This document shows, piece by piece, positions 54,087-63,453 of a DNA stretch of 64,000 nucleotides. The notes under the pieces are model-generated. The model did not search any database, was not told the DNA's origin, and saw only the letters and a program-made list of their open reading frames with translations. The position numbers were made by a program, and so were the translations under genes. Source of the stretch: G965237725 sp965237725 (GTDB lineage Bacteria; Pseudomonadota; Gammaproteobacteria; Arenicellales; Poriferihabitantaceae); the NCBI GenBank assembly GCA_965237725.1, contig OZ250151.1:3968001-4032000 (forward strand). Reading direction: 5' to 3'. Every line of letters starts with the position of its first letter. The stretch's first letter is position 1.

Positions 54087-55439
54087 TTAGTCGTTAGATA
54101 AGCTTATTTCGGAGACAGTGTAGATCCGGGTTGCTTTTGACTTACCCCTTAAATTTTGTTCCGTGACCAATTCGTATTCGAAATCGTCTCCGGCAGCGAT
54201 TTTAGTATTTTCTGAAAATAGAACCTGAGTGCCAAATTCCTTATTGAGTTGCTCAAGGCGAAAAGCAACATTGACCTCGTCGCCGTAGATTGTGTAATGT
54301 AGTCTCGCAGGAATACCCACCAGTCCACCGGTCACCTGTCCGGTATTAATTCCAACTCGGGCATTTAATTTAACGTCCGCGAAGGTTTTGGATTGAAGGG
54401 TGTTCAAAATTTCAACTGCGGTTCTTATTGCATTGCTCGCATGTGCTTCATTGTGTTTGGGTATATTGAAGCTGGCGAGAATGGCATCGCCCTGGAATTG
54501 ATTGATAACACCGCCAAAATTATGCACCGAAGTGGCCGCTTCGGCAAAAAATGCGTTGAGGGTGATTATCAACTGCTCTGGTGACATGGTTTCGCTCAGG
54601 GTGGTAAATCCCCGAAGATCGACAAATAGTATTGTGCATTCACCATTTTCGGTTTTACCCAGATCCTCTGTTTTGGCATCTTTTTTAATTTTTTGGGCGA
54701 TGATATCCGGCACAAAGCGGGATAGTTCTTCGGCAGCCGCATCGCTCTGTATGGCCTGACGAAGTAGTTTTTGCCCTCTAACAATTCCCGTTGTAAGAAT
54801 AGCGGTTACCAAAATAATGGAAACCACCTTATCCCATTCTGCGCCAATCAGAATCATGTTGCTGGTTATATATTCCACATAATCCCGAGTAATATTTTCC
54901 ATTCCTGTGGTTGCAATGGCATAGTAAGAAAGGAATAACCAACCCGTTGCAGCAACCAGACCTGCAAACACTACAAAACCGGGTTCGAATCGTAATGTTC
55001 TTAGTGCAATAAATATAAAAACGTAGAGTAGGGTGGGTGCTTTTAGATAAAACGAAGCGGGTTGGTCGTATTGAATATGAAAGCTCCATATCAGTCCGAA
55101 CAGTAAAGCCATATCAACCACAATGGATATCAGCAGAAATCCAAATGTAAGTTTATTTTTATAACTTAAACGTAACCGCAGTATGGTGAATACAAAATAG
55201 GCAGCCAATGCCCAGGGAACTGGCGCAAAAGTAACATTATGCGTAAATGCTTTTGGTGAAAGCGTATACAGGATTGCGAAAATAACAACAATGGTCAGTT
55301 GCGCCCAGCCAATGATGCGTTCGCTTCCCCTTTGTTGAGCTTTAATGTTTTCAACCACCCTGGGTGGAATATCCCTGATCTGAAGGTTTCCCGCCAGCCA
55401 GTTATGGACGTTACTAATTTTATTAACTATTGTATTCAA
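54087..55439 (-). CDS. Membrane-bound adenylate/guanylate cyclase-domain protein
   Basis: 450 residues. N-terminal part with about six membrane helices (roughly residues 35-225), then a class III cyclase domain: ILFVDLRGFTTLSETMSPEQL with the first metal aspartate, GGVINQFQGDAILASFNIP with the second, and ARVGINTGQVTGGLVG and YTIYGDEVNVAFRLEQLN. It probably makes cAMP or cGMP in response to a membrane signal. It converges on the small cysteine-rich gene with 10 bases between stops. Confidence 0.92.
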   Translation of the reverse strand: MNTIVNKISNVHNWLAGNLQIRDIPPRVVENIKAQQRGSERIIGWAQLTIVVIFAILYTLSPKAFTHNVTFAPVPWALAAYFVFTILRLRLSYKNKLTFGFLLISIVVDMALLFGLIWSFHIQYDQPASFYLKAPTLLYVFIFIALRTLRFEPGFVVFAGLVAATGWLFLSYYAIATTGMENITRDYVEYITSNMILIGAEWDKVVSIILVTAILTTGIVRGQKLLRQAIQSDAAAEELSRFVPDIIAQKIKKDAKTEDLGKTENGECTILFVDLRGFTTLSETMSPEQLIITLNAFFAEAATSVHNFGGVINQFQGDAILASFNIPKHNEAHASNAIRTAVEILNTLQSKTFADVKLNARVGINTGQVTGGLVGIPARLHYTIYGDEVNVAFRLEQLNKEFGTQVLFSENTKIAAGDDFEYELVTEQNLRGKSKATRIYTVSEISLSND

Positions 55440-55829
55440 CTGATTTGGTTCTCAGGACTATTTGACATCGATGTATTCTTTGACACCTGTAACATGATTA
55501 AGTGCTTAGGACGTCACCATACTTAAAAAGTTCTGGTTAAATTTTGGAATGGAAGTTCCAGTCATTTTAAATGACAGTTGAGCAAAAAGCGATGGAAGGA
55601 CTATATGGTTCGTTAGAGCACGGGCAATAAAAATATTTAGTTACCCTTACTTCAGATGACTGTGTTGAGCCGATTAATTATAAGATTATGTATATTTATC
55701 ATTTGATTGAAATTTTTGATTTCTGTAAAATTTAGACATGTCCATAAAAACAGTCATTCCCCAAAGAAAACATAACCCAATTTCAACTATCGGATTTATT
55801 CGGAATATTATTCTTTCAGTGAGACTATC
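55440..55829. other. 390-base intergenic region with two adjacent dyads
   Basis: TGGAA..TTCCA (55545-55560) is directly followed by the palindrome GTCATTTTAAATGAC (55561-55575). These might be operators for the divergent cyclase or secreted-protein genes. A 33-codon frame from ATG 55738 ends at 55839 and shows no coding character. No clear promoter or terminator. Confidence 0.4.
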
Positions 55830-55880
55830 ATTCATATAAAACGATTTCTGCACTTCCATTGCCTGAAATTTTTAAAGGCT

Positions 55881-57485
55881 TTGATCCTAACGTTAACCCT
55901 AGTGGGCTCAGCTAATGCCTATCAGGTCAGCTTGATATGGAGCGAATTCCAACACAAAGTAGAAAAAGTTTCAGATGGCATGTTGAACAAAAGGATCTAT
56001 TTGACCGCTTACGATGGCGATTTGTACTTCCAAAATTTCGACAACAACAATGGCCGGGAACTTTGGAAATTAGAAGGTAATTCAATTGAACTTGCTATAG
56101 ATATCAATCCAGGCCCTGGATGGTCTAGTCCTGCAAATCTATTCGTCCACGATGGTGAACTCTATTTTTCTGCTGATAATGGCGTGGATGGTCAGGAATT
56201 GTGGAAATGGGATGGAGTCAATGCCAACATGCTGGCCGACATCAACCCAGGTCCAGGTTCTTCATTCCCGAATAATTTTGTTCATCACGAAGGCGATATT
56301 TTTTTTGTTGCGGATGATGGTCAAAGTGGACTCGAGCTTTGGAAATGGGATGGTGCAAATGCCAGCTTGGTAGCTGATATACGGCCAGGTGAAGAGACTT
56401 CGTTTGTTAGATGGTTTGCATCTTATGCAGGGGCGCTTTATTTCTATGCTTATGATGGTTCTACCGCAATAGATTTTTGGCGTTATGACGGCATATCGGT
56501 TACCGCTGGCATTGAACCCGGTCCTCCTGTTCCTGCTGATATTCTACAAGGCTGGATCCAACATAAGGCAATATATGGTGGGGCGCTCTATTTCGCCGGT
56601 AACCAATCCGCAACCTGCAAAGGGCTATGCCGATTTGATGGCAACACAGTTACTATGAATGCCAATCCCGAGTGGGTTGAAGGGAGTGTTGGTGGTCTTG
56701 TGGTTTCCGGTGGGAAGTTATATTTCCGAGCGCGGACTAATGCCCTTGGAAGCGAGCTTTGGCAATACGATGGTAATACGGTATCGTTGGTTGGTGAGAT
56801 CATGCCTGGCCAGATGGGATCTGGCCCAGGTAAGTTTGAAAGTCATGGGGGCGGCCTTTACCTAAGCGCTGTTAAAGATGGATTAGGTCGAGAATTATAT
56901 CGGGGTCTGTCGCTGATAAAGGATTTCAATCCAGGGCCAGACGGCGGGAACCCAATAGATTTGACTACATTTGGGGATTGGCTTTATTTCACTGTTCGTC
57001 TCACCTCGGACGGTGATCGTGAATTGTGGCGGCTTCGACCTGATGGGCGAATGTTATCGATCTATGCTGAATTAGAATTGCCCTATGACCGATGGTGGGA
57101 TTTTCCTATACGCCATAGAGAAGTAGATAAATCGGCTGGTACTCTGGGGTTTATCATCTTGGACAACGAATCAGGACCCAGACTATTGATGCGGCAGAGT
57201 GTTGATCTGGTTGATGTCCATGACTCTGATGTTATATACCAAGCAAACAAAATAAATCCAAAAAATCTGGCACAGGATATGGCATTTGTTACTGTTATTT
57301 TTCATGATTCCAGTGATCGTATTGCCGCATCTCATATAGATTTTAGGAGCCTCGACGGCGAACCAAGCGCTAAATCAAAAAATAAACTTAAGAAAAAGAC
57401 CGATGCCTTTCTCAAAAAATTGAACACACGTGATCTCAATGAGATGAAAATTTGGAAGTATTCGCGGGAAGGTGAACTAAATTGA
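55881..57485 (+). CDS. Secreted ELWxxDG-repeat protein
   Basis: 534 residues from the first standard start, TTG 55881. About eight repeats ending in an ELW-x-x-DG type motif (ELWKLEG, ELWKWDG twice, DFWRYDG, GLCRFDG, ELWQYDG, ELWRLRPDG) with DINPGPG links suggest a beta-propeller. The signal peptide core (LILTLTLVGSANA) starts right at residue 2, but a better n-region (IKRFLHFHCLKFLKA) is encoded in frame just upstream with no ATG, GTG or TTG, so the real start may be an ATT near 55830. Exported; binding function unknown. Confidence 0.8.
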   Translation: MILTLTLVGSANAYQVSLIWSEFQHKVEKVSDGMLNKRIYLTAYDGDLYFQNFDNNNGRELWKLEGNSIELAIDINPGPGWSSPANLFVHDGELYFSADNGVDGQELWKWDGVNANMLADINPGPGSSFPNNFVHHEGDIFFVADDGQSGLELWKWDGANASLVADIRPGEETSFVRWFASYAGALYFYAYDGSTAIDFWRYDGISVTAGIEPGPPVPADILQGWIQHKAIYGGALYFAGNQSATCKGLCRFDGNTVTMNANPEWVEGSVGGLVVSGGKLYFRARTNALGSELWQYDGNTVSLVGEIMPGQMGSGPGKFESHGGGLYLSAVKDGLGRELYRGLSLIKDFNPGPDGGNPIDLTTFGDWLYFTVRLTSDGDRELWRLRPDGRMLSIYAELELPYDRWWDFPIRHREVDKSAGTLGFIILDNESGPRLLMRQSVDLVDVHDSDVIYQANKINPKNLAQDMAFVTVIFHDSSDRIAASHIDFRSLDGEPSAKSKNKLKKKTDAFLKKLNTRDLNEMKIWKYSREGELN

Positions 57486-57646
57486 ATTGAACTATCCAGC
57501 GCAACGTTTATATGTTTAAAGAATAATTTTCGTCATTTAATTTCTATTGCTATTTGTTGATTCGAAAAATTTACACTAAATTTCCCAGTTTCTGTTTTCC
57601 TGTATTGTTGTGGCGTTTTCACTAAAGTTGATATCTAGCGATAAGA

Positions 57647-59836
57647 CTAATTCCGTTTTCGAACGCTTCCAGTTCTTAACAATTTTTTGTAACGCTTTGT
57701 TTTTAACCGGGTTTGGGCAAATTCAATTTGTTGGTTTTGGCTGCCCGTAGCTTCATCGGTTTTAGGATTATGTTTTATGTAAGAACCGTCCTGCTGCATA
57801 TGCCAACTGTCTACGGCATCATCGAGAATGGTATTTAACACCAGCCGTAATTCAGTTTTTAATGAGCTCTTGGTAATCGGTGTCACAACCTCGACCCGGC
57901 TTTCGAGGTTGCGTTTCATCAGGTCAGCAGAGCCAATAAGATATTCTTCTTCACCGCCATTGTAAAAATAAAATATCCGGCTGTGTTCCAGATATCTGCC
58001 GACCACGCTGATTACTGATATGTTGTCAGATAACCCTGGAACCCCAGGACGTAATCGACAGGTGTCACGGATAATTAATTCAATTTTCACCCCCGCCATG
58101 GACGCCTGGTAAAGTGCTTTTACGATTTCCTTGTCTTCCAGCGCATTGGTTTTTATCTGGATCAATCCTTTTTTGCCCAAACCGGAATGGGTCGCTTCTC
58201 GATTTATTCGATCAATTAAGTCATTCTTCAAATGTTTGGGGGCGACGATTATCTGTTTATAACTGCGCTTCCTCGAGTGCCCCGTTGTCAGGTAATTAAA
58301 AAATTCGGTAACATCCTGACCAATTTCTTCGTCGCAGGTCAATAATCCAAGGTCACTATATTGTTTTGCAGTTCCACCGTGGTAGTTGCCAGTACCGATA
58401 TGAACATACTGGCGCAATTTACTGAAATCCCGTCGAACAACCATTAGGATCTTGCAATGGGTTTTCAACCCAATTACACCGTAGGTAACATGGATACCTG
58501 CTTCTTCCATACTTTCTGCCCATTTAATATTGGCGGCTTCATCAAATTTTGCTTTTATCTCCACCACGACGGCAACCTGTTTTCCGTTTTTGGCAGCCTG
58601 CACAAGAAGATCGACAATTCGGGTTTCTTTGTCAGTGCGATACAGTGACATTTTAATCGCCCGTACCTTTTCATCATTGGTGGCTTCCTCTAGAAACCGC
58701 ACCACAGATGTTGTAAATGATTCATAAGGGTGTTGCAAAAGCAAGGAATTGGCTTCGCGAATCAAATAAAAAATACTGCGTTGGGAATCTTGTAGTCGAT
58801 GGTGGGTTGTCGGTTGATGGATTGGGTAATGTAAACCGGGAACGGCCAAATCAACGAGTTCAAACAGATCGCGCTGGGCCATAAGACCATTGGTTTCATA
58901 CACATCGAGATCAATATTTAGTCCAAGCTGATCAGCAACCATTCGTTTGCGCTCTTCATCCATTCCGGGGTTAACCACAATCCTGACGATGGGTGCAATC
59001 CTCCGATCGCGCAACTCAGACTCGATCATAGATAACAAATCATTGGCTCCGGATTCCTGTCGCTCACCACTGGCATTACGGGAGACGAAAAAGAAGTCGT
59101 GTTCAATTTCTGTTTCACCTGGAAATAACATGTCTAAATTTTCAGCAATAACCTGTTCCAGAGGGATAAAGTGATTGGTTTCACCAACCCGCACAAACCG
59201 TGGCACCCCGGACCCCACCGGCACTTTTACGCGGGCGATGGATGCTTCATCTGCGCTACCCGTTTGCAGGGTAACCAATATATTCAATGACAGGTTTGAA
59301 ATGAAAGGGAAAGGGTGGGCTGGATCAAAAATCTGCGGTGTAACCAACGGGAAAATATTTTCCTGATAATACAATCGCAGAGCATCCTGTTGTTTCGGGT
59401 CCATAGCCTGGTAATCGATAATCCTGATCTCATGAGACTCGAGCGCTTTTAACAAATCAGGCAGAGACTCGTCCCGTTGTTTTTCAATGGCTCTAACCAA
59501 CTCTTTGCATTCATTTAGTTGTTGTTCTGGGGTCCTGCCATCTACAGTCTGCTCGGTGACATTGGCGGCGAGTAACAGCTTCAGGCCGCCAACCCGTTTC
59601 ATAAAAAATTCATCAATGTTCGATGCAAATATTGCGAAAAATTTTAGTCGTTCCAGGAACGGGTTGTTGACATTAGTCGCCTCGAACAGCACCCGACGAT
59701 TAAATTCCAGCCAGGTTAGCTCCCGGTTGAGATAAAGATCGGGGCTGTCCAGGTTTACATCCCCAGTAATCTTAGCGCTAACCGGTGTAATAGCTGCCTT
59801 GGTATTGTTCGGATCGATTTTTGTTACATTTGACAT
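57647..59836 (-). CDS. ppk1: Polyphosphate kinase 1
   Basis: 729 residues, full length. PSPs: LYLNRELTWLEFNRRVLFEA near the N-terminus, FFMKRVGGLK, YDSFTTSVVRFLEEA-like YESFTTSVVRFLEEA, IKMSLYRT, the phosphorylated histidine in GLKTHCKILMVVRR, HIGTGNYH, and SRIFYFYNGGEEEYLIGSAD. It polymerises the terminal phosphate of ATP into polyphosphate. Single gene, no ppx adjacent. Confidence 0.95.
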   Translation of the reverse strand: MSNVTKIDPNNTKAAITPVSAKITGDVNLDSPDLYLNRELTWLEFNRRVLFEATNVNNPFLERLKFFAIFASNIDEFFMKRVGGLKLLLAANVTEQTVDGRTPEQQLNECKELVRAIEKQRDESLPDLLKALESHEIRIIDYQAMDPKQQDALRLYYQENIFPLVTPQIFDPAHPFPFISNLSLNILVTLQTGSADEASIARVKVPVGSGVPRFVRVGETNHFIPLEQVIAENLDMLFPGETEIEHDFFFVSRNASGERQESGANDLLSMIESELRDRRIAPIVRIVVNPGMDEERKRMVADQLGLNIDLDVYETNGLMAQRDLFELVDLAVPGLHYPIHQPTTHHRLQDSQRSIFYLIREANSLLLQHPYESFTTSVVRFLEEATNDEKVRAIKMSLYRTDKETRIVDLLVQAAKNGKQVAVVVEIKAKFDEAANIKWAESMEEAGIHVTYGVIGLKTHCKILMVVRRDFSKLRQYVHIGTGNYHGGTAKQYSDLGLLTCDEEIGQDVTEFFNYLTTGHSRKRSYKQIIVAPKHLKNDLIDRINREATHSGLGKKGLIQIKTNALEDKEIVKALYQASMAGVKIELIIRDTCRLRPGVPGLSDNISVISVVGRYLEHSRIFYFYNGGEEEYLIGSADLMKRNLESRVEVVTPITKSSLKTELRLVLNTILDDAVDSWHMQQDGSYIKHNPKTDEATGSQNQQIEFAQTRLKTKRYKKLLRTGSVRKRN

Positions 59837-60022
59837 ATCTAATCCATGTTAAATGAAAAATTGAGCAAATTATAAATTATTTCGAAAAAGTCGAACTAGA
59901 TTATACATTTATTATTGAAATCAAAGTCATATTGAGCGATATTAAGGGTAATTCAAGATTGAGGCGTATGCTTACTATAATGAGCGAGCACCCCCCAGAC
60001 CAAATATTTAACCAAATAAACA

Positions 60023-61534
60023 ATGGAATCCATACTGTCTTTTCTCTATCAGTATTGGCAGCCCGTGGCCGAGTTTTTCGCATTCGACACTGCCATGCTA
60101 TCAGAACCGAATATGATTATTCGGATGGGGATACAGCTGTGCCTGTTGGTATGCTCAGCATTCTTTTCTAGCTCAGAAACAGCACTTTTTTCACTTTCCC
60201 GGCTGGATCTCCAGCAATTACGGCGGGAACAGAATCCACACTCAGAAACCATACATGAATTGCTCGATCAACCGAGGCGGTTGATCATCTCAATTCTGAG
60301 TGGCAATGAGCTGGTAAATATTGCTGCCGCTGCCAACATGGCCTCCATTCTGGTAACCCTGTATGGGCCAGAAAATGTGGTTTTGATTAATTTGCTGGTG
60401 ATGGTGCCATTATTATTGTTATTTGGCGAAGTCACGCCAAAAACCATCGCCGTATCCAACCCTGTTCGTTACAGCACCCGCATCGTGGCGCGCCCCCTGG
60501 CATTGTGGATAAAAATGATTACCCCGATTCAATGGGCGGTCCGGGGCATTGCTGATCGCATTACCACTTTAATCGTTGGAGAAATAAAAACCGCGGACAA
60601 TATTTTGCAGGTTGATGAGTTTTTAACCTTGGTTGAGCAAGTGTCCGAAGACGGCGGACTTGATGCAACGGAAAGGGCACTTATTTATAACTTGCTCGAG
60701 GCAAATGAAACCGAAATCGTTGAGGTCATGACGCCAAGAACCCAGATGGCATTTTTAAATATCGAAATGCCCGTCCCGGAAATGATCGAGAAATTCATTT
60801 CATATCGTCACCCCAGAGTTCCGGTTTTCAAAACCCATCGAGACAATCTGGTTGGTTTCGTTCATGCTGAAGATGTATTGCGCCTGGTTCTTGATGATGC
60901 AGAGCTGTCGGAACTTAGCCATGAAGACATTATGCATCCTCCGGTTGTTGTTCCCTTAACAAAAAAGATCGACGAGATGTTCGACTTTTTTCAGGTGAAT
61001 CAGGTTCGTGCGGCGGCATGCCTCAACGAATTTGGCGGTGTGGAAGGGTTTATCACCATGCGGGGTGTTTTGAGTTTTATATTTGGTGACGTTAGCGGTG
61101 GTTCAAAAGCCACTGCAGGATATTATGCCGAACAGGACTACAATATTTATGAAGTGCCCGGGGACATGAAGCTGATCGATTTTGATAATTTAACCAATTT
61201 CGGCATCGAAGATCCACGAATGACAACCATCGCGGGCTTCGCATTTCGATTGCTTGATCGCTTGCCAAAAGTTGGGGATCGGGTTGAAAGTGAAGATATA
61301 TTAATTCAAATTCTCGAAATGGATGATCATCGAATTTCTCGGGTCAGGGTGGCAAAGGGCGTGGATGAAGAAGATTTTGATCGCGCGGAAGGGGTTGTTC
61401 AGGCCGAAGAGGAGCAGCAACCTGACCCAAGGGCAGAAGATCGTGACGATGTGGATGACATACCTGAAGATATTGATGAAGAGCAGGAGATTGAATCCGA
61501 AGATCACGCCGATTCCTGGGAGGAAGAAAAATGA
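60023..61534 (+). CDS. CNNM/CorC-type HlyC family protein, first of a tandem pair
   Basis: 503 residues. Four-helix CNNM (DUF21) domain (residues about 25-200, SAFFSSSETALFSLSRLDLQ, LLFGEVTPKTIAVSNPVRYS), two CBS modules (EVMTPRTQMAFLNIEMP, IMHPPVVVPLTKKIDEMFDFF) and a CorC_HlyC C-terminal domain, followed by an acidic tail (EEEQQPDPRAEDRDDVDDIP). Related proteins take part in Mg2+/Co2+ homeostasis. The next gene overlaps by four bases (ATGA). Confidence 0.93.
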   Translation: MESILSFLYQYWQPVAEFFAFDTAMLSEPNMIIRMGIQLCLLVCSAFFSSSETALFSLSRLDLQQLRREQNPHSETIHELLDQPRRLIISILSGNELVNIAAAANMASILVTLYGPENVVLINLLVMVPLLLLFGEVTPKTIAVSNPVRYSTRIVARPLALWIKMITPIQWAVRGIADRITTLIVGEIKTADNILQVDEFLTLVEQVSEDGGLDATERALIYNLLEANETEIVEVMTPRTQMAFLNIEMPVPEMIEKFISYRHPRVPVFKTHRDNLVGFVHAEDVLRLVLDDAELSELSHEDIMHPPVVVPLTKKIDEMFDFFQVNQVRAAACLNEFGGVEGFITMRGVLSFIFGDVSGGSKATAGYYAEQDYNIYEVPGDMKLIDFDNLTNFGIEDPRMTTIAGFAFRLLDRLPKVGDRVESEDILIQILEMDDHRISRVRVAKGVDEEDFDRAEGVVQAEEEQQPDPRAEDRDDVDDIPEDIDEEQEIESEDHADSWEEEK

Positions 61535-62790
61535 CTATATTTATTTTAATCTTGTTGGTCATTGTTTTGTTACTGGTCAAAGGCTTTTTCTCTGGTTCGG
61601 AAATTGCATTAGTCAATTCTGACAAGGTTAAGCTCACTGCAAAAGCAAATCAGGGGCATCGCGGCGCTAAAGAAGTCCTTGAGTTGTTCAAAAGCCCAGA
61701 TGTGATGCTGGGTACAACGCTGGTTGGAACCAATATAGCTACGGTGGCACTAACCACGCTGGTTACGGTTTTGTTTATTAAATTGTTTGGTGACCGCGGA
61801 GACTTGTATGCCTTTCTGGTTTTTACACCAATACTGTTAATCCTGGGTGAGATTGTTCCAAAGAGTGTTTTTCAACAAAAGTCTGATGAAGTTGCGCCCA
61901 TTGCAATTTTTCCTTTAAAAATATTTTCTTTCGTTTTTTACCCAGTCATATTTATCTTCTCCCGGATTGCGCGTTTACTGGCTCGAATCTTAGGGGGCGG
62001 AAAAGTAGACCAAAACTTTTATATGACTCGCGAGCAAATACGCTCTGTTGTTGAGATGACCGAAAGGACATCTTCGGTTGACGCCTTTGACCGTGGACGA
62101 ATTCGTCGGGTTATTCGATTTGGTGATACCACGGTTGGTGAGGCAATGACCCCCATCTCTGAAGTCACAGCAATTAACCATAACCGCGGAATTTTACGAG
62201 CAATTGCAACGGTTCGGCGAAAGGGCTATAACCGATTGCCGGTTTATAAAGGCAATACCAGTAATATTATTGGCATTGTTACCTTGTCCACATGGGATTT
62301 GCTGGATAAATCCATCACCGATAAAAAACTGGATGATCTGATAAAGCCTGCGCAATACGTGTTGCAATTTCAAACTATTGATGAACTGTTATCGATTTTA
62401 CGTCAGCGGGAAGATCACATGGCGGTTGTGGTAGACGAATATGGATCCGCAATCGGTATCATTACCATGGAAGATATCGTCGAAGAAGTGGTTGGTGATA
62501 TCGATGTTGGATATGATTTTGAAGAATATCTGCCGAGAAGAAAGAGAGTGGCGCAAATCCTGGAAGACGATACCTATTTGCTGGATTCTCGTCTTTCAGT
62601 GTCCGAAGTCAACGATTTACTGGAAATCAGTTTAAGTACAAAAGTCTCTTATACCATTGGTGGTTTGGTAATGAATCAATTGGGGCATATACCTGAGCAG
62701 GGTGAATGTATGATAGAGCAGGGTTATCAATTTTGTGTTGAAGAGCGAACCGAAAAAGCCATAGTTAAGCTAAAAGTTGAACGAGTTTAG
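61531..62790 (+). CDS. CNNM/CorC-type HlyC family protein, second of a tandem pair
   Basis: 419 residues, same domain order: CNNM helices (GFFSGSEIALVNSDKVKL, LGEIVPKSVFQQ), CBS pair (AMTPISEVTAINHNRGILRA, LIKPAQYVLQFQTIDELLSIL), EYGSAIGIITMEDIVEEVVGDI, and a CorC_HlyC domain. It overlaps the upstream paralogue by four bases, so the two are translated together and may form a heteromer. Confidence 0.93.
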   Translation: MTIFILILLVIVLLLVKGFFSGSEIALVNSDKVKLTAKANQGHRGAKEVLELFKSPDVMLGTTLVGTNIATVALTTLVTVLFIKLFGDRGDLYAFLVFTPILLILGEIVPKSVFQQKSDEVAPIAIFPLKIFSFVFYPVIFIFSRIARLLARILGGGKVDQNFYMTREQIRSVVEMTERTSSVDAFDRGRIRRVIRFGDTTVGEAMTPISEVTAINHNRGILRAIATVRRKGYNRLPVYKGNTSNIIGIVTLSTWDLLDKSITDKKLDDLIKPAQYVLQFQTIDELLSILRQREDHMAVVVDEYGSAIGIITMEDIVEEVVGDIDVGYDFEEYLPRRKRVAQILEDDTYLLDSRLSVSEVNDLLEISLSTKVSYTIGGLVMNQLGHIPEQGECMIEQGYQFCVEERTEKAIVKLKVERV

Positions 62791-62833
62791 TTTCTCGATT
62801 TGATTAACCCACAAACTGTCAAAGGTTCCCTAA

Positions 62834-63448
62834 ATGTTAGAACAGGAATTAAAACTCACCGCCCCAAGCATTGACGTGCTCAACAGGGTTACAAATTATA
62901 AACATGTCCAGGAAATTGTCACTGGTTCAGTTTCTCCAGCCAAAAGATTTTTGGCGAATTACTATGATACCGTGGATAAAAAGTTTGAAAAAAATCTGTG
63001 TTCATTGCGAGTCCGACTCGAAGGGGATTGTTATCGAGCTGCATTTAAACTAGCAGGTGAGATTGTCGATGGCCTGTCCAGTCGCCCAGAGTATGAGTGT
63101 GACATTGATGGTTTGATCCATTGTGTTGGGAATCTACCCGATGGCTTGCTGAAATCTAAAACATTGGAATTCGTCAGCGAGAACGAAAAACTGATGACCA
63201 TGGTAGTTGTCGATATGCAACGCCAAATTCTTAATCTGGAAGTTGATGGAACAAAAATTGAATTTGTCGCAGACCACGGTAACATATCCGCCAACAGTCG
63301 TCAGGCAGAGTTGTTTGAAATTGAATTAGAATTAAAATCAGGAAATCTGGAAGAGGTAATTAAATTGGGGCAGGTTTTAAAAGATGAGTTTAACCTGATT
63401 CCGTCAATACTAACCAAACATCAAATTGGGCTAGCGCTTTGGGAATAG
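62834..63448 (+). CDS. CYTH-domain protein
   Basis: 204 residues. The CYTH ExExK motif is at the N-terminus as EQELKL; further basic and acidic strands typical of the tunnel fold follow (YYDTVDKKFEKNLCSLRVRLEGD, FKLAG, FEIELELKSGN). Bacterial members are thiamine triphosphatases or inorganic triphosphatases (tripolyphosphatase), which would fit the nearby ppk1. Confidence 0.9.
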   Translation: MLEQELKLTAPSIDVLNRVTNYKHVQEIVTGSVSPAKRFLANYYDTVDKKFEKNLCSLRVRLEGDCYRAAFKLAGEIVDGLSSRPEYECDIDGLIHCVGNLPDGLLKSKTLEFVSENEKLMTMVVVDMQRQILNLEVDGTKIEFVADHGNISANSRQAELFEIELELKSGNLEEVIKLGQVLKDEFNLIPSILTKHQIGLALWE

Positions 63449-63453
63449 GCCCT

